From an uncultured Aquimarina sp. (lineage in GTDB: Bacteria; Bacteroidota; Bacteroidia; Flavobacteriales; Flavobacteriaceae), in the NCBI GenBank assembly GCA_947496555.1, contig CANMDH010000016.1:1-64000 (forward strand): a stretch of 64,000 nt of DNA, given 5' to 3'. The translations under genes were made by a program, and so were the position numbers. Below, one piece after another: positions 34,356 to 42,474 of this stretch (its first letter is position 1; every line of letters begins with the position of its first letter). Under the pieces are notes generated by a model. The model saw only the letters and a program-made list of their open reading frames with translations. It made no database searches and was not told the origin of the DNA.

Positions 34356-34686
34356 ATTGCGAGAAGTCTATATATTTTTTGAAGTCAAACGGGTTAAGGT
34401 GGTATCGTTTTGCTAAATGTTCTATAATTTCGTTTCCGAATATTTCATTACTATTAATAGCAAAACTTTTTATTTCGTCAATAGGGTAAATGGCTTCGAG
34501 GTTGTCCAGATATTCATCATCGTCCATAAATCTACCTAATACACGAGGGATAATGAAGTCTTTATCTCTATTCAAAGAAAGCATATCCATATCAACATCC
34601 CAAAACATAACAGCAGGGAATAGCTTAGATAGCTTCTTACTACCTAATCTCTTTTTATCTGATATGTTTTTTACTATTAGCGCCAT
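34348..34686 (-). CDS. DUF6922-type partner of the AbiEii toxin
   Basis: A 112-residue cytoplasmic protein. SKLFPAVMFWDVDMDMLSLN and DFIIPRVLGRFMDDDEYLDN are typical of the DUF6922 group that precedes AbiEii genes in Bacteroidota and takes the place of the AbiEi antitoxin. It is acidic, without a visible winged-helix N-terminus. An 8-bp overlap with the toxin gene indicates translational coupling. Antitoxin function is inferred from gene order. Confidence 0.75.
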   Translation of the reverse strand: MALIVKNISDKKRLGSKKLSKLFPAVMFWDVDMDMLSLNRDKDFIIPRVLGRFMDDDEYLDNLEAIYPIDEIKSFAINSNEIFGNEIIEHLAKRYHLNPFDFKKYIDFSQYA

Positions 34687-34770
34687 TGTTAATACAAAGA
34701 TACTTAATATTTTTTTATTTGATTATAACACAACTATTAAGCCAAATCGTGAAAAGATATAATTCTACAT

Positions 34771-35559
34771 CTAAAAATGCCTTAAAAACGATTTTGGGTT
34801 ATTCAAAAAAGTTTTTGTGATGGAGTAGTGATCTGTGTCTTCTAAAGCTGTTTGTTTCATTTCTGTATCGGTAATTTCATAAATACATGCATTTGGATAA
34901 GCCATTAACATTGGAGAATGCGTTGCTATTATAAATTGAGACATATGTTGCTCTAAATGACTTTGTAAAAAATAAATAAAGGCTAATTGTTTTGCTGGCG
35001 ATAAGGATGCTTCTGGCTCATCTAGCAAATAAATTCCCGGACTGGTCACCATTTCTTGCATGATATGCATATATGCTTCACCGTGCGAAAAAGCATCCAG
35101 TTCTTGTCCGTAATTCTTTCGCACTCGACGCAACTGATAATTGGCATTATCTTTCATTTCCTGGATAATGTTTTGAGGAACTTCGTCTTGTAACTCTAAC
35201 ATCTGATTATGTAGATTAACATCTTGCCGATGAACACTGTTCAGGTAATCTCCAAAATCTTCAGCTCTAAAGAAAAACCCATTAGCGCGTTGAATAGACC
35301 AATTCATTTCTAGAAAGGGTGTTAATCTTCTTGCTGCATCAAAACATTTTTTCTCGTAAGTATGCCCGTCTATATGCGGTAATTGTAATCTATATGCAAT
35401 ACTTTCTAATAAGGTGGATTTTCCAGTTCCATTTTCACCGATTATAAATGTAATAGCATTGGATAAATCGATATTTCTGGCATTCTTTATTGCAGGAATA
35501 TCAAAAGGGTATGGATGGGTTCTTTCTGTATTAATACTAATTGATGAAATGTATGACAC
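34771..35559 (-). CDS. AAA-family ATPase (ABC-like, AAA_21/RecF type)
   Basis: A 262-residue stand-alone ATPase. Walker A is GENGTGKST (41-49). Walker B lies in GIYLLDEPEASLSP (~173-186), and a following IIATHSPMLMAYP carries the switch histidine. The middle is short, so no long coiled coil is present, unlike SMC or OLD proteins. There is no TOPRIM domain. Similar proteins occur alone or in defence islands; with AbiE next door a defence link is possible, but general ATPases of this type also occur in core genomes. Confidence 0.8.
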   Translation of the reverse strand: MSYISSISINTERTHPYPFDIPAIKNARNIDLSNAITFIIGENGTGKSTLLESIAYRLQLPHIDGHTYEKKCFDAARRLTPFLEMNWSIQRANGFFFRAEDFGDYLNSVHRQDVNLHNQMLELQDEVPQNIIQEMKDNANYQLRRVRKNYGQELDAFSHGEAYMHIMQEMVTSPGIYLLDEPEASLSPAKQLAFIYFLQSHLEQHMSQFIIATHSPMLMAYPNACIYEITDTEMKQTALEDTDHYSITKTFLNNPKSFLRHF

Positions 35560-35677
35560 TAAGTTGTTTTTTAGGATGTTTATACTTAATGTTTCAAAGT
35601 TAATTAAATCAAGTTAGAGGGATGAAACGAGTTAAAACTTTTGCGAAATTTGAAAAATAAGTTTTGGTTGTAAGTTA

Positions 35678-36430
35678 CTATATTTCAATTACTTTTTCAG
35701 AATCAAATAAATAATGTTCATCCAGCCCTATATACCCTAACTGGTTTGTTATCATTTTCGTTCCTCCTATTTTAAAATCATTTTTGTTTCTATGAGAATG
35801 ACCATAAATCCAATAATCAATATCATTATTTAAAATGAAACGGGTTTTTTCTACACAAAAAGCATTGTTAAGAGTGCTATCCTTAAATTCTTCAACATTA
35901 CACTCCTCACTAGGTAAATGGTGCGTAACAATAACTTTTTTTCCTTCTTTATTCACTTCATTGGTTATGAATTCAAAAGATTTTTCGTGCAGCATATTAA
36001 AATGATTGATTGAAAATCTTTCTTCTTTAAATCTTATTTTTCTAAAATCAGCCATTCCTCTTATTATATCGAGCACATTCTTTTCTATTTTTGACCACAT
36101 CGTAGAAAAAATGAAAAGAACGTTATTTATGTTAATAGAACAATTGTTCAACAAAAATACATTCTTTTTTATCTCCTTTTTATAAGGATATAAAGCTGTT
36201 GAGATATCAAACCCACCATAATACTCGTGATTACCAGGTATCAAAAAAACTTGCTCAAAATCTTCTGATACTTTATTGATAAATTCTAATTGTGAATAAT
36301 CTTTCTCTAAATAATAAGTGTCTCCCGCTATAATAAGAATTTCTCCCTTAGGTATTAAAGGGTTATTTTTTAACCACTCTCGGTTATTGTGGAATTCAAG
36401 GTGTAAAACTGAACAAATTTGAATTTTCAT
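35678..36430 (-). CDS. Calcineurin-like metallophosphoesterase with an altered metal ligand
   Basis: A 250-residue cytoplasmic protein. Motifs II-V are normal: IIAGDTYY, LIPGNHEYYGG, VTHHLPS and IYGHSHRNK. Motif I, normally DLHLEF, reads IQICSVLHLEF: the metal-binding Asp is Val (codon GTT, one base from GAT). Loss of this bridging ligand would normally cripple activity. No other lesion is visible, so it is either a recent mutation or a protein with changed function. It is a single gene transcribed toward the AAA ATPase. Confidence 0.85.
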   Translation of the reverse strand: MKIQICSVLHLEFHNNREWLKNNPLIPKGEILIIAGDTYYLEKDYSQLEFINKVSEDFEQVFLIPGNHEYYGGFDISTALYPYKKEIKKNVFLLNNCSININNVLFIFSTMWSKIEKNVLDIIRGMADFRKIRFKEERFSINHFNMLHEKSFEFITNEVNKEGKKVIVTHHLPSEECNVEEFKDSTLNNAFCVEKTRFILNNDIDYWIYGHSHRNKNDFKIGGTKMITNQLGYIGLDEHYLFDSEKVIEI

Positions 36431-36522
36431 TAGGATAAAATGTTAAAGCGAATATATCAAAAATCAAATTGTATTTTTGAATGCGATGTGGTATATTGAT
36501 AAATAATAAATAAACCGTGTTC

Positions 36523-36783
36523 ATGAAAAGATTTCAAGAATGTTCTTTCTTAGAAAAACTATGGAGATATCGATGGTATTTAAGTATACCCTTTTTGTAC
36601 GCGTTTCATCAATTTTTCAAACCACTAAAGGTATATGAAGATCAATTTGTAGATGATAAAATTGTTCGTACTAATAATTATGAAGTTATTAAGGGTGACG
36701 AATTATGGAAAATATTGGTTGGTGTCATTCAAGGAAAAATGAATTGGTATTATACGTCAGAAGAGGTTTTTAAAGGATATTAA
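36523..36783 (+). CDS. Small hypothetical protein
   Basis: An 86-residue protein, MKRFQECSFLEKLWRYRWYL onward, with one moderately hydrophobic aromatic segment (YLSIPFLYAFHQFF, ~18-31) and a polar C-terminus (EVIKGDELWKILVGVIQGKM). The start at ATG 36523 is preferred over GTG 36517. No family recognised. It lies just left of the 36818 repeat. Confidence 0.55.
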   Translation: MKRFQECSFLEKLWRYRWYLSIPFLYAFHQFFKPLKVYEDQFVDDKIVRTNNYEVIKGDELWKILVGVIQGKMNWYYTSEEVFKGY

Positions 36784-36817
36784 TATATCATAGAGAATAT
36801 GGGCTTTTAAACCTATA

Positions 36818-36886
36818 TAGCAAGCCAAGCGAGCAGCCTCCCCAATCTACCAAAACTAATGCTATGAAATGAACGGAGATTTTTTG
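36818..36886. repeat. Direct repeat copy 1 flanking a hypothetical gene
   Basis: About 69 bp, starting TAGCAAGCCAAGCGAGCAGC and including CTACCAAAACTAATGCTA. Roughly four fifths of its positions match copy 2 at 37414-37481 in the same orientation. It ends 5 bp from the stop codon of the minus-strand gene between the copies, so the gene and one repeat form a cassette-like unit of about 600 bp. Confidence 0.7.
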
Positions 36887-36891
36887 AGTAT

Positions 36892-37377
36892 TCAGTTTTC
36901 AATCTTTTTTACTACCTCCAATACTTTGTCGAATCTAATGTCAGACGAATCTGAATAGTTCGTTTTGAGGAACTTAAGAGTCTCATTTATAGCTTTAGTT
37001 CGATTTCTGTATTGACTCTTAAATTCTTTGTATTTCATTTCTATTTTTTCTTCTAAAGTAAGAGGTTTACTATAAATATTGGAAAAAAGAGGACTAAAGG
37101 TTTCATTGTTTAATTCATCGTTGTTTAGCGAAAGAGGATCTTTTTTGAGCTTTTTAAATTTTCTTACTGGTATTCCTTTTTTTCTTCTTTGATCAAGTAT
37201 AGAATAGCCTTTAGAAGCTCCTCTAACGAATATTTGTTGAAGATCATGATCTACTAGAAATAGTTTATTTCCTTTCATGTAAAACTTTTCAAGAATTAGT
37301 TTAAACGAATCTTTTGAATTATAACCTTCCAGGATAAGATTTGTCATTTCTTCAACGATATGCTGGTACTTATACAT
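36892..37377 (-). CDS. Hypothetical protein bracketed by direct repeats
   Basis: A 161-residue basic protein, MYKYQHIVEEMTNLILEGYN onward. The start at 37377 is the first ATG that leaves the right-hand repeat out of the coding sequence; the frame stays open to 37503 by running through it. The middle is lysine-rich (RRKKGIPVRKFKKLKKDP) and the C-terminus is helical (LTLEEKIEMKYKEFKSQYRN). No signal, no membrane segment, no family that I recognise. The repeat on each side suggests it moved or was copied as a unit. Confidence 0.6.
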   Translation of the reverse strand: MYKYQHIVEEMTNLILEGYNSKDSFKLILEKFYMKGNKLFLVDHDLQQIFVRGASKGYSILDQRRKKGIPVRKFKKLKKDPLSLNNDELNNETFSPLFSNIYSKPLTLEEKIEMKYKEFKSQYRNRTKAINETLKFLKTNYSDSSDIRFDKVLEVVKKIEN

Positions 37378-37413
37378 TTTGATTTTGAGAGTTTTATCAA
37401 ATATAGCAGTTTT

Positions 37414-37481
37414 TAGCAAGCGCAGCGCGTAGCCCCCAATTCTACCAAAACTAATACTACGAAATGAATGGAAATTTTTAG
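37414..37481. repeat. Direct repeat copy 2 flanking a hypothetical gene
   Basis: About 68 bp, starting TAGCAAGCGCAGCGCGTAGC and including CTACCAAAACTAATACTA, aligned with copy 1 at 36818-36886. The left third is G+C-rich against the A/T-rich surroundings. It lies 36 bp upstream of the minus-strand gene start, where a promoter would be expected. Confidence 0.7.
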
Positions 37482-37586
37482 GATGGATGGTAAATATGAT
37501 CATTTATTACTTTTTCTTGTTCATCAAGGGTTTATCTGCTAATTTGGGATATTTAAGATCACGGAATTATTAATATATTTATACGT

Positions 37587-38225
37587 ATGTTAGATTATGT
37601 AAAATTTTTAGATAGTAGGGATGAGTATTACCGAAAGAAAAGTAAAGATAGTGATTTTGACTATCTTTTGAATTTTGAGAAGGCTAAAAATAACAACATT
37701 AAGTTCGGTCTAAAAATTCCAAATTTTAACTTCGATAATGAATTTAGTTGCTTTACCACTGATGGACCACGTGAAGATATACATAGGGCATTGATTGAGA
37801 GCAATAAACAACATGGCAGCACCGTTAGCAAATGCTTTAGTTCCTCTTTGTCTGCTCAAAAGTTTCTAAAAGAATCATTAGATATTGATTCTATAATAAC
37901 TCTAGGTAGTATTATAGATAATGTTAAGAGGGAAAAAATGTTTTATGAATCTTTGGAAAAGTTGGAATATAGACTCAAAAATCAAAATTTCCATTCAAAC
38001 GGTATTAATCTTCATGCATGGCTCACATTACCTGATGGTTTTGTTGTTGATGTCAGTGTTATAAGTACAATGAAAACTAAAGGTAATTTTCAAGATTTGA
38101 CAGGTAGTGAAATAATATTTGTGGACGCTAAAAAACAAGTTGATAATTTCAATAACGAAGGTTTGTCATTCTATCCAATATTGTTAGGTATCGAATATAG
38201 AGATAGAATTAATATTAATTCTTAA
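37587..38225 (+). CDS. Hypothetical protein with a possible papain-like fold
   Basis: A 212-residue soluble protein without signal. The order of a Cys in GSTVSKCFSSSLSAQKFLKE (~90), then NLHAWLTLPDGFVVDVSVIS (~150-170) with His and Asp in the H-x-W...D arrangement, resembles transglutaminase or papain-like cysteine hydrolases. That reading is tentative. It lies on the opposite strand from the genes on either side. No family confirmed. Confidence 0.55.
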   Translation: MLDYVKFLDSRDEYYRKKSKDSDFDYLLNFEKAKNNNIKFGLKIPNFNFDNEFSCFTTDGPREDIHRALIESNKQHGSTVSKCFSSSLSAQKFLKESLDIDSIITLGSIIDNVKREKMFYESLEKLEYRLKNQNFHSNGINLHAWLTLPDGFVVDVSVISTMKTKGNFQDLTGSEIIFVDAKKQVDNFNNEGLSFYPILLGIEYRDRININS

Positions 38226-38238
38226 ACCTATGCTTAAT

Positions 38239-38481
38239 TCAATTACCATGCTTCATCATACCGTCTAAAACCTTTAACATGTAATTTGTAGCATGCTGCT
38301 TATCATTAAAATCTTCACGTTTTCTTCCTGCCCAAATGATAAATTTTTTAATAGTTTCGGTATTCTCGGGGTTTGTGACATAGTTTAATAAACCTCTGTA
38401 TTCTAGAAGCCCTTCTGTTATTAGATATTTTTGTTCTAAAGTATCTAATAAAGCATCTATGGTATCTCCGTATGATTTCAT
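38239..38481 (-). CDS. Small hypothetical protein
   Basis: An 80-residue helical, soluble protein (MKSYGDTIDALLDTLEQKYL; NTETIKKFIIWAGRKREDFN). It lies 5 bp downstream of the 67-residue gene on the same strand, so the two are probably co-transcribed. No family recognised. Confidence 0.6.
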   Translation of the reverse strand: MKSYGDTIDALLDTLEQKYLITEGLLEYRGLLNYVTNPENTETIKKFIIWAGRKREDFNDKQHATNYMLKVLDGMMKHGN

Positions 38482-38486
38482 AGTTT

Positions 38487-38690
38487 TTATTTTTGATTCA
38501 TATCGTTTAGTTCGTTTGAGATTTCTTCTAATCGATTGTAAGCTTTTCTAACATCTTCAAGTTTATAATTATCAGCTTTTTCTATGATATTGGATATTTC
38601 AAACATTTCTGTAGGGTATCTTATAAATGCCTCATTTAATTTGGCTTTTGCTCGATTAAAAGTTTCGATAAATTCTTGATCTTTTTCCAT
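38487..38690 (-). CDS. Small hypothetical helical protein
   Basis: A 67-residue acidic, helical protein (FIETFNRAKAKLNEAFIRYP; LEDVRKAYNRLEEISNELND). The size and proximity of its neighbour at 38239 suggest a two-gene unit such as a regulator pair or an anti-toxin-like pair, but nothing in the sequence proves it. Confidence 0.55.
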   Translation of the reverse strand: MEKDQEFIETFNRAKAKLNEAFIRYPTEMFEISNIIEKADNYKLEDVRKAYNRLEEISNELNDMNQK

Positions 38691-38770
38691 AAGATTAATT
38701 TTAGTTTATACTGTTTTTTTGTGATGTTTTAAGAACTGTACCAAAATGCACGTGCATTTAGGGGACATTG

Positions 38771-39304
38771 TTATATCTTTTCGTTCATTATATCAATGAC
38801 ATCTTCATACGAAATAGGATAAAAGTTATGACAATCTACCCCAACATCTATCGCTAAGCGCTTTTTAAAGGTTGGAGCCCTACCATGCGAATGACCATAT
38901 AAATGAAATGAAAAACTGTGCTTGCCTCTCCACGTCATCATTGGATAAAGCATTAATATAATGAGTTTATTGTTAACAGAGTTTGGATCTGGTAGCTTTA
39001 ATTCATGATAATGCTTTATCCATTCAAACCTAATTTTACAATCCTCATTAAAGGTATCATGATTACCCTTAATTAAATAAATCTTCCCTTGTAACTGATT
39101 TAGAATTTCTAAAAGCTTACTTGATGCATAAGATTTCGTGATGTCTCCTAAATGATATGCATGATCTTCATTTGATATTTTTTCATTCCAACGCTGTATC
39201 ATAATCTCATTCATTTCATCTACAGATTTAAATGGTCTTTTGGCTAGTTTTATGATATTGGTATCACCAAAATGTTGATCAGCAGTAAAAAATATTTTAC
39301 TCAC
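38771..39304 (-). CDS. Small metallophosphoesterase
   Basis: A 177-residue calcineurin-like phosphoesterase. Complete metal motifs: FFTADQHFGDTNI (D-x-H), YHLGDITKS (GD), LIKGNHDTFNED (GNHD) and FHLYGHSHGRAP (GHxH). Its compact size matches phage- and plasmid-borne hydrolases. I chose the GTG at 39304, which overlaps the preceding stop by 8 bp and begins right at the conserved SKIFFTADQHF. The in-frame GTG at 39331 would add nine unrelated residues. Confidence 0.85.
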   Translation of the reverse strand: MSKIFFTADQHFGDTNIIKLAKRPFKSVDEMNEIMIQRWNEKISNEDHAYHLGDITKSYASSKLLEILNQLQGKIYLIKGNHDTFNEDCKIRFEWIKHYHELKLPDPNSVNNKLIILMLYPMMTWRGKHSFSFHLYGHSHGRAPTFKKRLAIDVGVDCHNFYPISYEDVIDIMNEKI

Positions 39305-39779
39305 GAACTGTTTTTTTACCTTCAAAATCACAATGATATGCCAGCTCTTTTACAATGTATGAGCTATCATCTTCTATATAATTATATTTACCATCAGGAT
39401 AACATATACCTATGACTTTGATATAATCGATTTCGAAACTATCTAAAATCTTATTTACTTTGAATTCGGTTATTAATGATCTAAAGTTGCTTTGATAGGC
39501 AATGAACTCCAAAGAAACCTTCACTAAATAATCATCACAACCAATTCCGAAGTCTTCAAAAATGGATGAATTTTCAATTAAGGGTTTCACTTCTAAAATT
39601 CTAATATTTGATATTTCGAAATTTTTAGTAGAATCATATTTGTCCAGGAAAATTTTTATACTGGATAGATTGCTCTGTACAGAAAGGTTAATTCTTTCTT
39701 TGATCCGGTCATAGCTAAGTTCTTGTGAGGTCATACTTAATGTCATGAATAGAATTAATGTTGTTATTATCTTTTTCAT
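39297..39779 (-). CDS. Secreted hypothetical protein, paralogue of the next gene
   Basis: A 160-residue exported protein. The signal (IITTLILFMTLSMTSQELS) is followed by a small domain that ends FEIDYIKVIGICYPDGKYNY. Shared features with the 39796-40305 product are the SQEL cleavage region, IKxxxxxSVxxNL, and DSFEIDYIKVIG against DGYESDYIKILG. This suggests an old tandem duplication. No recognised domain. It overlaps the metallophosphoesterase gene by 8 bp. Confidence 0.7.
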   Translation of the reverse strand: MKKIITTLILFMTLSMTSQELSYDRIKERINLSVQSNLSSIKIFLDKYDSTKNFEISNIRILEVKPLIENSSIFEDFGIGCDDYLVKVSLEFIAYQSNFRSLITEFKVNKILDSFEIDYIKVIGICYPDGKYNYIEDDSSYIVKELAYHCDFEGKKTVRE

Positions 39780-39795
39780 TGTTATAATTTTTTAG

Positions 39796-40305
39796 TTAAT
39801 CATTAAGGGCTAATCGATTTAATATATAGTACTCTGGATCTTGAATAGATCGGTAATATTCGTGTATGCTTTTTCGACCTAGTATTTTGATATAATCACT
39901 CTCATATCCATCGATAACTTTCTTGATTGCGCATTCTAATACAGCAGTAGCTTGATGACTTATATTTTCGGCACTATAAGCAAAGTCGAGTGAAGCATTG
40001 ATCCTGTAATATTTGGGAGGTACGATTTCTATTTCATTAACTTCTTCTACATAATCTCCTGCTATCATCTCAATAATTCTAAAATCTGTTATTTTATCCA
40101 ACCTTAATTTCTCGCAGTGTTTGGGAAATCGGTCACACTTTGTGTAAAAGAGTTGACGAAATGATTTGATTGAATTAAATCTAACAGGTAAGTTAGCTTC
40201 TACTGCTGAATACAATTTTGATTTAATCTCTTGGTGTTTTAATTCCTGGCTTATAGTAATGAAGCTAATATTTAGCATTAAAAATGTTATTATGATAGTT
40301 CTCAT
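39796..40305 (-). CDS. Secreted hypothetical protein, paralogue of the preceding gene
   Basis: A 169-residue exported protein. Signal (IIITFLMLNISFITISQEL), then a domain with Cys residues in FYTKCDRFPKHCEKL and VLECAIKK. It has the same overall build as its neighbour at 39297-39779, from which it is separated by 16 bp. It is the first gene of a minus-strand run of three. A structured 110-bp element lies just upstream (40372-40481). Function unknown. Confidence 0.7.
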   Translation of the reverse strand: MRTIIITFLMLNISFITISQELKHQEIKSKLYSAVEANLPVRFNSIKSFRQLFYTKCDRFPKHCEKLRLDKITDFRIIEMIAGDYVEEVNEIEIVPPKYYRINASLDFAYSAENISHQATAVLECAIKKVIDGYESDYIKILGRKSIHEYYRSIQDPEYYILNRLALND

Positions 40306-40371
40306 ATTGTTGTATTTTAAATTTTTAAAGTGATTTTTTTCTTAAAGTGTACTTTTATTCCGTAAGGTGTT

Positions 40372-40481
40372 TTTTCCAAATCAACTTAGTGTAGTGAAGC
40401 GAACAAAGATTTATGGTAAGCGCCTGTATAGGCCTTAACAGGAATTTTGTGAAGCTGAACAAGATAAGCTGATTTGGAAAA
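40372..40481. repeat. 110-bp structured intergenic element
   Basis: Outer arms TTTTCCAAATCAACTTA (40372-40388) and TAAGCTGATTTGGAAAA (40465-40481) are inverted repeats with one mismatch in 17. Inside are a near-direct repeat (GTGAAGCGAACAAAGAT and GTGAAGCTGAACAAGAT) and a small hairpin, CCTGT and ACAGG, around ATAGGCCTTA. The whole could fold as one long stem with internal loops. It sits between two genes in the integrase-linked region and resembles recombination sites of the attC kind in build, though not in known core sequence. Confidence 0.55.
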
Positions 40482-40490
40482 TATTCTTAG

Positions 40491-41160
40491 CTAATTGCCA
40501 TAAAATTCGACATCAGCTGTTGTTTCATGTTTGGCTCCATTGGAATCATTGAAGAAGAAAGTTATCGTTCCTTTTCTGGCATTTCCAATACCTAACTCTC
40601 TAAGATCAGCATTCATAAAATGATTAGTTCCTAAATCAACTTTAAAAGCTGGTGTCGTTATAATCTCTTCTCCTAGATTATTTATTTTGAGGAAAAGGCC
40701 TCCTAACCCCATAGATGTGAAATACAAAGAGTAATTAATCTCTTGAGTTAAACCTTCAGGAGGAATAATAAGAATTTGAAAGCGAATATCATCTGAAAAA
40801 TGGCCTCTTAAAGGGGTTGGCGTTATGGTTACTTCAAAATCAGTCTGTAAAGATGAGTATTCTACTTTTTGAGATTTGACTATTCCATTGGATGATTCAA
40901 TAACGAATTCGATTTCTTTATTTCCAACTTCAAACGACCGGAATCTTCCTTTTGTAAACTCGCTCTTTAAATCTAAAAATAGGATAAACCGAAAAAAAAA
41001 TGTTTAGAAAAAGTCTTAACCTATCATAATTAGGATTCCAAACACTTTTGTTATTTAACCAGGCTTCAAAATATTTCAGGTAACCCCTCATTATTAAAAA
41101 TAAAGAGGTAAGGAGTAATAAAGTAGAAATTATTAATACGGTTATTAAGTACTCTCTCAT
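40491..41160 (-). pseudogene. Two-helix membrane protein gene split by a frameshift at an A9 run
   Basis: The 5' part (from 41160) starts MREYLITVLIISTLLLLTSL with a first membrane helix, and reads on to NIFFSVYPIF before ending at 40930. The 3' part, one frame over, has no start codon but is open from 41000 to 40491. It gives a beta-rich domain (VTITPTPLRGHFSDDIRFQI; GLTQEINYSLYFTSMGLGGL). Removing one base from the A9 run at 40992-41000 joins both into a 222-residue frame with a second membrane helix at the junction. The start overlaps the integrase stop (ATGA). It is either a pseudogene, a phase-variable gene, or a sequencing error at a homopolymer. Confidence 0.75.
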
Positions 41161-42290
41161 AATTCTAGTTTTAGGTCGGGAATAATATTAGCAGCTTCTT
41201 TCATCTTTTTATCAATGATCTTTGCATAGATTTCCGTGGTTCTTAATTCTTTATGTCCAAGTCGTTTAGAAACGGTGTAGATATCTGCACCATTTTCTAA
41301 AAGCAATACTGCATTAGTATGCCTAGCACTATGAAACGTAATATGCTTGGTGATTCCTGCACGCATGCACCAACGAAGTATTTCGGCATTAAAATGCGCT
41401 CCGTATTTTAATCCTACAAATACACGTTCGCTTTCATTTCCTCTTTCCCCTAATAAAATCCGAGCTTGCTCGGAGATATAGAGATATTCCAGACCATCTG
41501 TTTTCTTTTGTCTGAATATGACTCTGGATCCGTGATCTTCGTCTCGTACCTCTGACCATACCATTTTATTAATGTCAGACCATCGTAAACCAGTTAAACA
41601 ACTAAAAAGAAATGCATTTTTAAGAATTGGGTATTTACACTTGGCGGTTGACATTGCCTGCAGTTCTGAATAGGTGAGATACTCTCGTGTAGATTCTCCT
41701 TGTTCAAACCCTTTAATTGATTTGATTACATTGGTATCCATATATCCTTGCTCGTAAGCTTCTCGCAAAGCTGCACGTAGTTTATTAAAATAGGTATATT
41801 TTGAATTTTGAGATAGGGGAGTGTCGCTCTTTGTTCTGGCTTTGGTATTCAGATGTTTTTTGAACCCTTTTACAAAATCCTCGTCAATATCTCTCAGCAT
41901 TTTTTGTGGAGGACAATAACGCTCTATATGCTTATAAGCAGCATCCCAATTATCGTAATTGCCTTTACTTTCGTATCGTTCTTCCTTTAGCTTATTGTAA
42001 TACTCCAGGAATAATGTTTTACTCTTTTCATTATCCTTTATGTTGTATTTTCCTTTAATGTGATCGGCTTGCCGTATAGTCAGTATTTTTTCCGCTAATT
42101 GTAAAGTCTCTTTGTTTTCCTTTTTTTCTGTAGCGTTATTCGGATTTTGATGTAAATATAGTTTTAGATATTCAAAATCTCGGTTATGTTTTTTCTTGCC
42201 GTCACCGTCTATTGAATAGCCTTTGTAGTATTCTAGGTACAGGCTCAGTTTTCCGTTTTTGAGTTTTCGTTTTTTTAGACTAATTTTCAA
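41157..42290 (-). CDS. Tyrosine recombinase/integrase next to mnmE
   Basis: A 377-residue site-specific recombinase of the Bacteroidota phage-integrase type. An arm-type N-terminus (SLKKRKLKNGKLSLYLEYYK) and a SAM-like core-binding domain (~80-190) precede the catalytic domain. Catalytic residues: Arg in FSCLTGLRWSDI, His-x-x-Arg in FHSARHTNAV, His in RLGHKELRTT and Tyr in EIYAKI. The start is TTG at 42290; no ATG is available upstream of the conserved KRKLKNGK. It lies 184 bp beyond the 3' end of mnmE, a known att site for some genomic islands, so it likely inserted the block to its left. Confidence 0.9.
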   Translation of the reverse strand: MKISLKKRKLKNGKLSLYLEYYKGYSIDGDGKKKHNRDFEYLKLYLHQNPNNATEKKENKETLQLAEKILTIRQADHIKGKYNIKDNEKSKTLFLEYYNKLKEERYESKGNYDNWDAAYKHIERYCPPQKMLRDIDEDFVKGFKKHLNTKARTKSDTPLSQNSKYTYFNKLRAALREAYEQGYMDTNVIKSIKGFEQGESTREYLTYSELQAMSTAKCKYPILKNAFLFSCLTGLRWSDINKMVWSEVRDEDHGSRVIFRQKKTDGLEYLYISEQARILLGERGNESERVFVGLKYGAHFNAEILRWCMRAGITKHITFHSARHTNAVLLLENGADIYTVSKRLGHKELRTTEIYAKIIDKKMKEAANIIPDLKLEL

Positions 42291-42474
42291 TGCAAAATAA
42301 ATTTATGGTGTACTTTTTACATCTTTATAGAATGTGAAATATAAAAGGTGTAAAAATGTGGTAATAAATTTACTAAAAAAGGTATGATAAAAGAAATGAA
42401 AAGCAAACTAAATGTTTGTTAACTGTGTATATATCAATGAAAGGAAGCTAAAAGTGTATCAAAGGAAAATATAA

